Below, one piece after another: positions 1-8,375 of a stretch of DNA of 64,000 bases. Location: contig PAQI01000021.1 of NCBI GenBank assembly GCA_002709235.1, forward strand, positions 56,132 through 120,131, given 5' to 3'. The notes beneath the pieces were generated by a model. The model ran no database searches and was not told the origin of the DNA. It saw nothing but the letters and a program-made list of their open reading frames with translations. Every line of letters starts with the position of its first letter. Position 1 is the stretch's first letter. A program made the position numbers and the translations under genes. The stretch comes from Hirschia sp. Its GTDB lineage: Bacteria; Pseudomonadota; Alphaproteobacteria; Caulobacterales; Hyphomonadaceae.

Positions 1-955
1 GATCCTCATCAAAGACGGCTTCGGTAAAGGCGAGGGGATGGAGCATGAGATTGCGGCCGACCTGATCATGATCATTCAGCAAGCCATCGGGAAATGCCGG
101 TGATTTGGAGTTCAGCAACAGGCGCGGCGTGCCGACGCCGCCGCATGCGAGTACGACAATGCGGGCCGGTTGGAAAACGCGGTTGCCGTCTGGGGTGACG
201 ACGTGAACGCCAGAAACGCGCTTGTCAGCATCATGTTCAATTGTCTGGACGGTGTGTCCCGTCAGGACGGTGACACCCTGTTGCAGGGCGCTCGGCCAAT
301 AGGTGACATCCACGCTAGCCTTTGCACCTTGTGAACACCCTGTATTGCAGGGGCCAAGATTGATGCAGGGTGCGCGACCGCCATGTGAGCGAGTGTTGAC
401 GGCGCTGTAGGATGGCCACCAGTGCCAGCCCAAAGTGTTGAATGCCTCGGCGACCCTGCGTCCCATTGGCCCAAGGGGAACGGGCGGTAACAGCGCATCA
501 TATTCAGGATAGGCAGGATCACCCACCAGCCCTGCAACGCCCATCATCTTTTCATTGAGGGTGAAATAGGGTTCTAGGTCCGCATAGGTGAAGGGCCAGT
601 CATCACCGACACCATCGAGTGTGTGTGTCGCAAAATCCGAAGGGTGCATGCGCGGGAAATGGCCGGAATAGAGGATGGTGCTACCGCCAAAGCCGTTGAA
701 ATTTGCAATGGAGATGGGCGAGGTGCTGTCATCAATAGGATAATCGCCGGGGCCATTTCGCTGTTGGGGATTTGAGCTGGCATCCCCCAGGCGCGACAGT
801 TCCCAGGCGGCTGTTGTTGTGGGGTAGTTGGCCGGATCGGTGCGTTCGCCCTGTTCCAGGCACAGGATCTTCAGCGAAGGATTGCGACTGAGGCTCCAGG
901 CGGCAGCTGCACCGCTGGCACCAGACCCGACGATGACCACATCGACCGGTTCCAT
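1..955 (-). CDS. GMC-family oxidoreductase, partial (C-terminus outside window)
   Basis: FAD-dependent oxidoreductase of the glucose-methanol-choline family, which usually oxidises alcohols. The start reads MEPVDVVIVGSGASGAAAAW, a GxGxxG dinucleotide-binding fold at residues 10-15, followed by an acidic strand end (LCLEQGE) and an NGFGGST motif typical of the FAD-binding region near residue 90. About 318 residues are present; family members are usually 500-560, so the substrate domain and the catalytic His/Asn lie beyond the left edge. The ATG lies 5 bases after the TGA of the dehydratase, so the two are almost certainly co-transcribed. The neighbours (ACP, dehydratase, LuxC, LuxE) suggest a fatty alcohol, aldehyde or hydroxyacyl substrate; this is inference. 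Confidence 0.85.
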   Translation of the reverse strand, partial: MEPVDVVIVGSGASGAAAAWSLSRNPSLKILCLEQGERTDPANYPTTTAAWELSRLGDASSNPQQRNGPGDYPIDDSTSPISIANFNGFGGSTILYSGHFPRMHPSDFATHTLDGVGDDWPFTYADLEPYFTLNEKMMGVAGLVGDPAYPEYDALLPPVPLGPMGRRVAEAFNTLGWHWWPSYSAVNTRSHGGRAPCINLGPCNTGCSQGAKASVDVTYWPSALQQGVTVLTGHTVQTIEHDADKRVSGVHVVTPDGNRVFQPARIVVLACGGVGTPRLLLNSKSPAFPDGLLNDHDQVGRNLMLHPLAFTEAVFDED

Positions 956-960
956 GGGGC

Positions 961-1425
961 TCAGGCCTTCTTCGGCAGGAAGGTTTCAAGAATTTCCGGA
1001 ATGGTGATGGTCATTTCAGCTTCGCATACGGTGATGCCTTGCACTGTGCCGACAGCCTTGCCCTTGCAGATTCCGCGTCTCCACGAAATGACCTGCGCAT
1101 CGATATCCAGCCGGTTGCCGGGTTTCACTTCCTGACGGAAGCGAACATGGTGCTCAAGCGCATGTGTGACCTTGCCCTTCAGGTCTGGCAGTGTGGTGAT
1201 TGCCACGGTCAACATCTGCGCCATGGCTTCCAGCTGCAAGGCGCCAGGCATGTTGGGGCCGCCGGGGAAGTGGACCGGGAAATACCATTCATTGAGTGTG
1301 AGGTTCTTGAAGCCGCGTGCATATTTGCCTGGCAGCACGTCTTCGACATGATCGATCATCAGGAAGGGATAGCGGTTAGGCTGATATTCCTGCAATTGCT
1401 GGCAATCGAGACTGAAACTTTCCAT
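961..1425 (-). CDS. FabZ-like 3-hydroxyacyl-ACP dehydratase (hotdog fold)
   Basis: About 154 residues, the length of FabZ. The sequence HFPGGPNMPGALQLEAMAQ carries the FabZ signature with the catalytic His and the Glu of EAMAQ, so it should be an active dehydratase that removes water from 3-hydroxyacyl-ACP. I chose the ATG at 1425; a longer reading from a TTG at 1476 would overlap the ACP gene by 11 bases and adds 17 residues with no family similarity. It sits between an ACP gene and the GMC oxidoreductase, away from the housekeeping fatty acid genes (no lpxA/lpxD nearby), which suggests a dedicated rather than housekeeping copy. Confidence 0.85.
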   Translation of the reverse strand: MESFSLDCQQLQEYQPNRYPFLMIDHVEDVLPGKYARGFKNLTLNEWYFPVHFPGGPNMPGALQLEAMAQMLTVAITTLPDLKGKVTHALEHHVRFRQEVKPGNRLDIDAQVISWRRGICKGKAVGTVQGITVCEAEMTITIPEILETFLPKKA

Positions 1426-1465
1426 GAGCAATCCACCGGCGTCATTGAGTGAGCGCGGTTGGTCC

Positions 1466-1705
1466 CTAGAACTCAACCCCGTATTTCTTCAGCTTTTCCA
1501 TACCTACCGTGTAGGAACTGAAATCGATGATGTCCTCGGTATCCATGACAATGTCGAAGGTGTCTTCCAGAGCGGCGACCATCGACATGTGTCCAAGGGA
1601 ATCCCAGGCAGGAATGCATTGATAGACGAAGTTCTCGTCAAGCACGTTTGGCTCAACCTCGAAGGTTTCAACAAACACCTGAGCGTATTTTTCCTTGTTC
1701 GTCAT
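1466..1705 (-). CDS. Acyl carrier protein
   Basis: A 79-residue acidic protein with the phosphopantetheine attachment motif DSLGHMSMV; the Ser of DSL is the predicted modification site. The start MTNKEKY at 1705 gives the normal ACP length; an upstream ATG at 1741 would add 12 residues. It is the first gene of the minus-strand unit ACP-dehydratase-GMC and is divergent from the LuxE-like gene. It probably carries the acyl chain handled by the flanking enzymes rather than serving general fatty acid synthesis; that role is inferred from context. Confidence 0.88.
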   Translation of the reverse strand: MTNKEKYAQVFVETFEVEPNVLDENFVYQCIPAWDSLGHMSMVAALEDTFDIVMDTEDIIDFSSYTVGMEKLKKYGVEF

Positions 1706-1795
1706 GCTCAACCCATTTCTCGTCAGACATTTTCCGCACAACCGTCAGCGGATAGAGGGCATTGATATCTGCGCCCAGAGCTAGGCTGTGTCGCA

Positions 1796-1810
1796 TTAAA
1801 GAAGCGTTAA
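1796..1810. promoter_or_regulatory. CtrA-type site TTAA-N7-TTAA in divergent promoter
   Basis: TTAA at 1796-1799, seven bases, TTAA at 1807-1810; a third TTAA follows at 1816-1819. This is an exact match to the CtrA consensus TTAA-N7-TTAA known from Caulobacter. It lies in the 192-base region between the divergent ACP (minus) and LuxE-like (plus) starts, 91 bases from the ACP start and 88 from the LuxE-like start, so it could control both. Confidence 0.5.
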
Positions 1811-1897
1811 CGATGTTAACCGGGAGGGGGCAGATGATGGGCATGAGGATGTTGGGAACGGGGCTTTAATAAAGCGGCAAGAGTTGAAGGCCAGATT

Positions 1898-3067
1898 GTG
1901 GTCGGTCGCAAATGTCTGCCGACGAATCCTGAAAAGGACAGCACCTTCGTGGTCACAGTTCCAAAATTCCAAGAGCAAACAGGCCACTTTGACCACGCGT
2001 CCGAGGTGGCGGATCTGCTGGCGGTGGCGCCGTATGAGTTGGACAAGGGGCAGAAAGGGCCGGTTTTTGATCGTATCACTCAGGGCCTGACCCGACATCA
2101 CGCGGCGAACTGTACTGAATACGCGAACATGCTGCGGCTTTTGAAATTCGATGCCGATGAAGAGCATGCTCTTGAAGATGTTCCGTTTCTGCCAGCGCGC
2201 TTGTTCAAGCTGCTGGACCTGAAGAGCGTTGCGCCCGATGCCGTACACAGGGTGCTGACATCTTCGGGAACCGGTGGGCAACCTTCTCGCATCAGTCTTG
2301 ATGCGCCGACGGCTGCGCTTCAGACCCGTGTTCTGACGCGGATCGTGGGTGATTTTCTTGGCAAGTCACGTCTTCCGATGCTGGTCATTGATGCGCCATC
2401 CACGATCAGGGACCGTACGCGCTTTAATGCACGCGCTGCGGGGATCATGGGCTTTTCGATGTTTGGTCGAAACATCACTTATGCCCTGAACGATGATATG
2501 AGCCTCGATGTGGATGGGGTGGTGGCATTTCTGGAGCGTCATGGTCAGGCTCCATTCTTCATGTTCGGGTTCACCTTCATGGTCTACCAACATTTGCTGG
2601 GGGCAGGTGCCGGGCGTGTGAGGGGCCTGGAAAACGGCATTCTCATCCATGGCGGTGGCTGGAAGAAACTGGTTGATCTTGCGATCGACAATGAAGCTTT
2701 CAAGCAGCGCCTCAAGGATGAAACCGGGCTTGGCCGCGTGCACAATTACTATGGGCTTGTTGAGCAGACAGGCTCCATCTTCATGGAATGTGAAGCCGGG
2801 CACATGCACTGTTCGAACTTTTCGGATGTGATGATCCGTGATGCTGACTTTCAACTTTGTCCGAATGGTGAGCGTGGGCTGATCGAGCTGGTTTCGCTTC
2901 TGCCCGGTAGCTATCCCGGGCATGTGCTTTTGACTGAAGATGAAGGCGCGGTGATCGGTGAGGACGATTGTTCCTGTGGCCGAAAAGGCAAGTATTTTCA
3001 GGTTTATGGGCGAGTTGCCAAGGCCGAAGTGAGGGGATGCAGCGATGCCTATGCTTCAGCCAGTTGA
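1898..3067 (+). CDS. LuxE-like acyl-protein synthetase
   Basis: A 389-residue protein of the LuxE (acyl-protein synthetase) family, which activates a fatty acid as acyl-AMP and passes it to an internal Cys and then to the LuxC reductase. It has the adenylation loop TSSGTGG (residues about 127-133), YYGLVEQTGS in the A5-like position, and a C-terminal RGCSD motif whose Cys (about residue 381) matches the acyl-accepting Cys of LuxE. The start is a GTG at 1898 with GAAGG 9 bases upstream. It overlaps the LuxC-like gene by 23 bases, indicating coupled expression. No luxAB genes are present, so the aldehyde or ester formed is not for light. Four Cys near the end (DCSCG plus RGC) are unusual. Confidence 0.82.
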   Translation: MVGRKCLPTNPEKDSTFVVTVPKFQEQTGHFDHASEVADLLAVAPYELDKGQKGPVFDRITQGLTRHHAANCTEYANMLRLLKFDADEEHALEDVPFLPARLFKLLDLKSVAPDAVHRVLTSSGTGGQPSRISLDAPTAALQTRVLTRIVGDFLGKSRLPMLVIDAPSTIRDRTRFNARAAGIMGFSMFGRNITYALNDDMSLDVDGVVAFLERHGQAPFFMFGFTFMVYQHLLGAGAGRVRGLENGILIHGGGWKKLVDLAIDNEAFKQRLKDETGLGRVHNYYGLVEQTGSIFMECEAGHMHCSNFSDVMIRDADFQLCPNGERGLIELVSLLPGSYPGHVLLTEDEGAVIGEDDCSCGRKGKYFQVYGRVAKAEVRGCSDAYASAS

Positions 3068-4271
3068 ACATTCCGAGTCAGGTTCGGGGCCGATATTTCT
3101 GCTCGGAAATGAGCTAGGTCAGGTACGACCGCGAGTGCCCTTTGATGCGCAGGTCCTTGGATTGCTGGCCGAACTTTCCGCTCGCTTGCGAAAGCATGCA
3201 GAGGCGCGGTCCATGCCGGATGTGCAGACATTCGCGTTCTGGTGTCGCAAGGCCAATCTGCAGAAACTGAAAGCGGCGCATGATGATCACAAGGCGCGTC
3301 TTGGCCTTGGGCTGGTTTTTCATGTGGCGCCGGGAAATGTGCCGATCAATTTTGCGTTCTCTCTGGCGTTTGGGTTGTTGGCCGGAAACACCAATGTCGT
3401 GCGTGTGCCATCGCGTCAGATGGCGCAGGTGGATGTTGTCCTCTCGGTGCTGGGCGATCTGCTGGCCGAGCCTGATTTTGCGTCGCTTGCCGAAATGATC
3501 GCATTGGTTCGCTATCCGGCAGGTGATGCGTTCACGGCTGATATTTCTGCACGCGCGAATGGGCGGGTGATCTGGGGTGGCGATGAGACAGTCGCTGAAA
3601 TTCGCAAGCTGCCATTGCCACCGCGTGCGCGTGAGGTGACTTTCGCGGATCGCTATTCCTTCTGCGTCATGGATGCAGCTGCGATGCTGGCCGCCGATGA
3701 CAAGGCATTGGGACGTCTAGCGGAAGGCTTTTACAACGACACCTATCTGATGGATCAGAATGCATGTTCATCGCCGCATCTGGTAGTCTGGAAGGGCGCG
3801 GGAAAACTGGCGAGTGTGGCGCGCAAACGGTTCTGGGATCGCCTCCAACCAATTGTCGGTGATAGATATCCCATCCCGGCTGTGAATGCGGTGGACAAAT
3901 ACACTGATCTTCTGGTGGAAGCGGCTTCAGATGATGGTGCAATCTTGAATATCAACCGCTGGCGCAATGACATCCATACGGTTGAGTTGTCTTGCTTGCC
4001 GGATGATCTGGAGACACTGCGTGGCCGGTTTGGACTGTTTCACGAATTCACCACTATGGCTCTTTCGGATCTGGTTCCGCTGATCAATGGGCGTTTCCAG
4101 ACACTGACCTATTATGGCATCGACAAAGCCGAATTGCAGGATTTTATCATAGGTAATGGCCTGACCGGAATAGACCGCGCTGTACCGATAGGGCAGGCGC
4201 TTGATATGGATACGCTCTGGGACGGCTATGACCTGATCCACACCCTCTCGCGGATCATTGATCTGCGATGA
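3045..4271 (+). CDS. LuxC-like acyl-CoA/acyl-protein reductase
   Basis: A 408-residue member of the LuxC family of NADPH-dependent fatty acyl reductases in the aldehyde dehydrogenase superfamily. HVAPGNVPINFAFSLAFG around residues 92-110 is the characteristic nucleotide-binding stretch, and the catalytic Cys lies in DQNACSSP (about residue 241). It overlaps its partner LuxE-like gene at the start and runs 17 bases into the 3' end of the convergent AMP ligase. With the upstream ACP it could reduce an acyl thioester to an aldehyde. The actual substrate cannot be told from sequence. Confidence 0.83.
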   Translation: MPMLQPVEHSESGSGPIFLLGNELGQVRPRVPFDAQVLGLLAELSARLRKHAEARSMPDVQTFAFWCRKANLQKLKAAHDDHKARLGLGLVFHVAPGNVPINFAFSLAFGLLAGNTNVVRVPSRQMAQVDVVLSVLGDLLAEPDFASLAEMIALVRYPAGDAFTADISARANGRVIWGGDETVAEIRKLPLPPRAREVTFADRYSFCVMDAAAMLAADDKALGRLAEGFYNDTYLMDQNACSSPHLVVWKGAGKLASVARKRFWDRLQPIVGDRYPIPAVNAVDKYTDLLVEAASDDGAILNINRWRNDIHTVELSCLPDDLETLRGRFGLFHEFTTMALSDLVPLINGRFQTLTYYGIDKAELQDFIIGNGLTGIDRAVPIGQALDMDTLWDGYDLIHTLSRIIDLR

Positions 4272-5679
4272 GCTTTTGCAGCGCCTGATAGTCGGTCTTG
4301 CCTGAATCGAGGCGTGGTATCTGGTCAATTTCGACAATGCGAAAACTGTTTGGATTCAGGCTGATCTGTTCGATGAGCAGGGATTTGACAGCAGCAGGGT
4401 CCGTGCCTGCTGGAATGAACACGCTCAGCATGTTGTCCACGCCGCCACAGGCGCAATCATGGCCGGCCTTTTTGAGGATCTGTTCGGTCTCATCAAGATT
4501 GATCCGATGCCCGACGATCTTCAAAAAGCGCTTCTTGCGGCCGACAATGGTGAAATATCCATCTACGTCGCGCGAGGCGATATCGCCGGTGAAAAGCTGT
4601 CCCTGATTGTCATCGCCGCGCGACAGATCCTTCCAGCTTTCAGCATAGCCCAATGAGACATTGGGGCCTTCATAGACAAGCTCTCCTGGTATTTCAGGGG
4701 CTTGTACCGGATGGCCCTGATCATCTGCCAGCCATAGGTTTCCGCCCGGAATGGCGGTGCCGATACTGCCGGCCTTTTCTTCTGCCTTTTCCCAGGCAAG
4801 GTATGACATGCGTGCTGTTGCTTCTGTCTGACCATACATGGTGACGAAACGCATGCCCTTGTCCTTGCAGATGTCGATCATCTTTCTGGCGACATCATCT
4901 GACAGTTTCCCGCCCGCTTGAGTAAGCGTCTTGAGATGAGGGAGGTCCATCCGCCCGAAGCGCAGTTTCAGCAGGATTTCGTAGATGAAAGGCACGCCGC
5001 CAAAACTTGTTGCTTCAAGTTCCTTGAGCGCTTTCCAGAATACAGGGCTGACCAATGATGCCTCGTTGGTGATCAGCGAGGCACCTGCGAGCAGATGGCT
5101 GTGTATGATCGATAGGCCATAAGTGTAGCTCATGGGCATGGTCATGATTGCGCGGTCGATGGATGTGATGCCGAGATAATCGATGATGGAAAGCGCATTG
5201 CTGGTCACATTGTCATAGGACAGGCGGACAAAGGAACGACTGCCGGTCGATCCGGATGTCGTCAGCAAGAGACAGAGATCTTCATGGATCGGAAAATCTG
5301 CTGCATGTCCGGTCGGTGTGAGCGCATATTCGCTGCTGGTGTCGTCCTGCGCATAGACCAGGTGAGGTTGGAACGCATCGATGATGGATTGTCGCTGTTC
5401 GAGAGGCAGGCTGTGATGAACCAGCATGATTGCCGCGCCCGCCCTTGAAAGGCCGATATATCCGGCCAGACAGTCGGGATCATTGCGGCAGACAATCATG
5501 ACCAAACAACGCCCTTTCAATTGAGCACCGATTTTATCTGCGCGCATCAGAAGCTGTTCATAGGTGAGCATCTTCCCGTCCTCATCCAGCACAGCCACCT
5601 GAGAGCCGAACCGATCAAGGTGATCAAACGGCCGGGAAAGTGGGCGATCTTGTGAGGATGGGATTCGGGACATGGGCAT
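4255..5679 (-). CDS. AMP-dependent acyl/aryl ligase (ANL superfamily)
   Basis: A 474-residue adenylate-forming enzyme. Motifs in order: LLTTSGSTGSRSFVRLS (A3, residues about 135-150), MYGQTEATARM (A5), GELVYEGPNV (A6), LFTGDIASRDVDGYF (A7), GRKKRFLKIVGHRIN (A8) and DSGKTDY (A10, with the catalytic Lys). The P-loop lacks the usual PKG after STG, an unusual but tolerated change. No carrier domain is attached, so the acyl group is probably loaded onto CoA or the free-standing ACP encoded at 1466-1705. Convergent to the LuxC-like gene with a 17-base overlap; its own promoter faces glgP across a 224-base gap. Confidence 0.82.
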   Translation of the reverse strand: MPMSRIPSSQDRPLSRPFDHLDRFGSQVAVLDEDGKMLTYEQLLMRADKIGAQLKGRCLVMIVCRNDPDCLAGYIGLSRAGAAIMLVHHSLPLEQRQSIIDAFQPHLVYAQDDTSSEYALTPTGHAADFPIHEDLCLLLTTSGSTGSRSFVRLSYDNVTSNALSIIDYLGITSIDRAIMTMPMSYTYGLSIIHSHLLAGASLITNEASLVSPVFWKALKELEATSFGGVPFIYEILLKLRFGRMDLPHLKTLTQAGGKLSDDVARKMIDICKDKGMRFVTMYGQTEATARMSYLAWEKAEEKAGSIGTAIPGGNLWLADDQGHPVQAPEIPGELVYEGPNVSLGYAESWKDLSRGDDNQGQLFTGDIASRDVDGYFTIVGRKKRFLKIVGHRINLDETEQILKKAGHDCACGGVDNMLSVFIPAGTDPAAVKSLLIEQISLNPNSFRIVEIDQIPRLDSGKTDYQALQKLIADQ

Positions 5680-5903
5680 CAGTTCATTGGAGTTCGATAC
5701 GACACTTTTACGACCATATCGCAGGGAATTTTACCGTCATTGGCGTTTAAAAAGTCAGTGGTCGACAAGAATAGGCTGAAAGATGGTCATAGTTCAGATC
5801 AATGTTGGGAAAAAACATGAAAATACGGTCTGCGGCGATTGCGGAATTCTGATTTTAGCTAATAAACTGAACATGATATCAACTCTCTGTTGAAAGTGCT
5901 GCT

Positions 5904-8375
5904 GTGACCAAGAAGAGTTCTGCTCGTAAGCTCAAGCAACCGACCCCTCGTTCAAATGAACCTGATGTTCTCGCCGAAGAAATCGTTGAAAAACTGATCT
6001 ATCGCCTTGGCAAGAATGCACATGCAGCCAAGCCGCATGACTGGCTTCAGTCGGTGATCGCAGTCATCCGTGATCGTGTGATTGATGCATGGATCGAGTC
6101 CACGCAACGAACGCATGATGAGGGCGGGCGCAGGATCTATTATCTCAGTCTTGAGTTCTTGATCGGCAGGCTGATGCGTGACGCTGCCTCCAATCTTGAG
6201 CTTCTCGATAATCTCAAGACGGCGCTTGGTACTCTGGATGTTGATCTGGATCTGATCGCTGAGCTGGAGCCGGATGCGGCGCTCGGCAATGGTGGATTGG
6301 GACGGCTGGCTGCGTGCTTCATGGAGAGCATGGCGTCAATCGACATACCTGCCTATGGCTATGGAATTCGGTATGAGAACGGGTTGTTCCGCCAGGAAAT
6401 CCAGGATGGCTGGCAGATAGAACTTCCTGAGAGCTGGCTGGCCCATGGTAATCCGTGGGAGTTCGAGCGCCGCGAAGCCGCTTATGAAATCGGTTTCGGT
6501 GGCCGGGTGGACCAGCAGGAGGGGAGCGAAGGTCAACCGGGCGCGATGACCTGGCGACCAGCGGAGCGTGTTATCGCGCAAGCTTATGACACACCGATCT
6601 GTGGATGGCGTGGCAAGCGCGTCAATACGCTGAGGCTCTGGTGGGCGCAACCCATCGACCCGATCCTGCTCGACAAATTCAATGCAGGCGATCACGTTGG
6701 CGCATTGGAGGAATCCAACCGGGCATCGGCGTTGACGCGGGTTCTTTATCCAGCAGATTCATCTCCGGCCGGCCAGGAACTGCGTCTGCGCCAGGAATTC
6801 TTCTTCTCATCGGCATCCTTGCAGGACATCATTCGTCGCCACGTGCAATATCACAAGGATATCCGCACGCTGCCCGACAAGGTTGCGATCCAGCTGAACG
6901 ACACGCACCCAGCCGTAGCCGTGACCGAGCTGATGCGCATTCTGATCGATGACTATGGGCTGCAGTTCGATGAGTCCTGGGACATCACGCGATCAGTGTT
7001 CTCCTACACCAACCACACACTATTGCCCGAGGCCCTGGAAAGCTGGCCGCTGCCGCTATTCGAGCGTCTCCTGCCGCGCAACATGCAGCTTGTTTATTCC
7101 ATCAATGCCCGACTGCTTGCCGAGGCGCGCCGAAGTGGGAAAATCGAGGAGCATGCAATCAGTGCAATCTCGATCATTGATGAACATGCCGAGCGCCGCG
7201 TGCGAATGGGCAATCTGGCGTTCGCCGGGTCGCACTCGGTCAATGGGGTATCGGCGCTCCACACCGATTTGATGAAGGAGACAGTCTTTGCAGACATGCA
7301 CAAGCTCTATCCTGATCGCATCAACAACAAGACCAATGGTGTCACATTCCGGCGCTGGTTCATGCAGTGCAACCCCAAGCTCGTTGAGCTCACACGATCA
7401 GCAATCGGTGACAAGTTCCTGGATGATGCTGAAGAGCTGAAGGCGCTTGAGAAATTTGCGGACGACAAGGGCTTTCAGGAAAAGTTCGCTGCGGTCAAAC
7501 GTGAGAACAAGGTGGCGCTGTCCAACCTGCTGCGCAAACGCATGAATGCCTATGTCGATCCGGATGCGCTGTTCGATATCCAGATCAAGCGCATTCATGA
7601 ATACAAGCGCCAGTTGCTCAATATCATCGAAGCGGTGTCACTATATGATCAGATCCGTTCCCATCCGGAACGTAACTGGACGCCCCGTGTAAAGATCTTT
7701 GCGGGCAAGGCGGCACCTGGCTATCACAATGCGAAGCTGATCATCAAACTTGCGAATGATGTGGCACGAGTGATCAATCAGGACCCGACTGTTCAGGGAT
7801 TGCTGAAGATCCTCTTCGTGCCGAACTATACAGTGTCACTTGCAGAGGTCCTGATCCCGGCTGCTGACCTGTCGGAGCAGACATCAACGGCCGGTATGGA
7901 AGCATCGGGCACCGGAAACATGAAGTTCGCATTGAACGGTGCCATGACGATCGGGACACTGGATGGCGCGAATGTCGAGATCAGTGAGCATGTCGGTGAA
8001 GAGAATATCTTCATCTTCGGCCTGAAAGCACATGAGGTTGCCGAGGCACGGGCTGCGGGGCACAACCCTCGTGCCATCATCGAGGGATCGCGTGAGCTGA
8101 GCCAGGCTTTGCAGGCGATATCTTCAGGTGTGTTCTCGCCGGGCGATCCAGCACGATACCGCGAATTGATCGGTGGATTGTATGATCACGACTGGTTCAT
8201 GGTTGCGGCAGATTTCGACAGCTATGCAGATTGCCAGCGCCAGGTCGATGCCGTCTACGAGAATCAGTCTGAGTGGCGCAAGAAGACCATATTGAACACT
8301 GCGCGCTCGGGGTGGTTTTCCTCCGACCGAACTATCCGCCAATACGCCAATGAAATCTGGAACATTCCTACATGA
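5904..8375 (+). CDS. glgP: Glycogen phosphorylase
   Basis: 823 residues, normal for bacterial GlgP/MalP. It cleaves terminal alpha-1,4 glucose from glycogen with phosphate, giving glucose-1-phosphate. The pyridoxal-phosphate Lys lies in ASGTGNMKFALNG, and IYYLSLEFLIGR and ALGNGGLGRLAACF are family signatures. The start is GTG at 5904. It is the first gene of the glycogen operon and overlaps glgB by 4 bases (ATGA). The 224-base upstream region, divergent from the ligase, must hold the operon promoter; I cannot place it with confidence. Confidence 0.96.
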   Translation: MTKKSSARKLKQPTPRSNEPDVLAEEIVEKLIYRLGKNAHAAKPHDWLQSVIAVIRDRVIDAWIESTQRTHDEGGRRIYYLSLEFLIGRLMRDAASNLELLDNLKTALGTLDVDLDLIAELEPDAALGNGGLGRLAACFMESMASIDIPAYGYGIRYENGLFRQEIQDGWQIELPESWLAHGNPWEFERREAAYEIGFGGRVDQQEGSEGQPGAMTWRPAERVIAQAYDTPICGWRGKRVNTLRLWWAQPIDPILLDKFNAGDHVGALEESNRASALTRVLYPADSSPAGQELRLRQEFFFSSASLQDIIRRHVQYHKDIRTLPDKVAIQLNDTHPAVAVTELMRILIDDYGLQFDESWDITRSVFSYTNHTLLPEALESWPLPLFERLLPRNMQLVYSINARLLAEARRSGKIEEHAISAISIIDEHAERRVRMGNLAFAGSHSVNGVSALHTDLMKETVFADMHKLYPDRINNKTNGVTFRRWFMQCNPKLVELTRSAIGDKFLDDAEELKALEKFADDKGFQEKFAAVKRENKVALSNLLRKRMNAYVDPDALFDIQIKRIHEYKRQLLNIIEAVSLYDQIRSHPERNWTPRVKIFAGKAAPGYHNAKLIIKLANDVARVINQDPTVQGLLKILFVPNYTVSLAEVLIPAADLSEQTSTAGMEASGTGNMKFALNGAMTIGTLDGANVEISEHVGEENIFIFGLKAHEVAEARAAGHNPRAIIEGSRELSQALQAISSGVFSPGDPARYRELIGGLYDHDWFMVAADFDSYADCQRQVDAVYENQSEWRKKTILNTARSGWFSSDRTIRQYANEIWNIPT

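Noticed and set aside
5817..5852. Eleven-codon ORF upstream of glgP as a leader peptide
   Set aside because: Short, with only an A-rich sequence upstream and no terminator or hairpin nearby.
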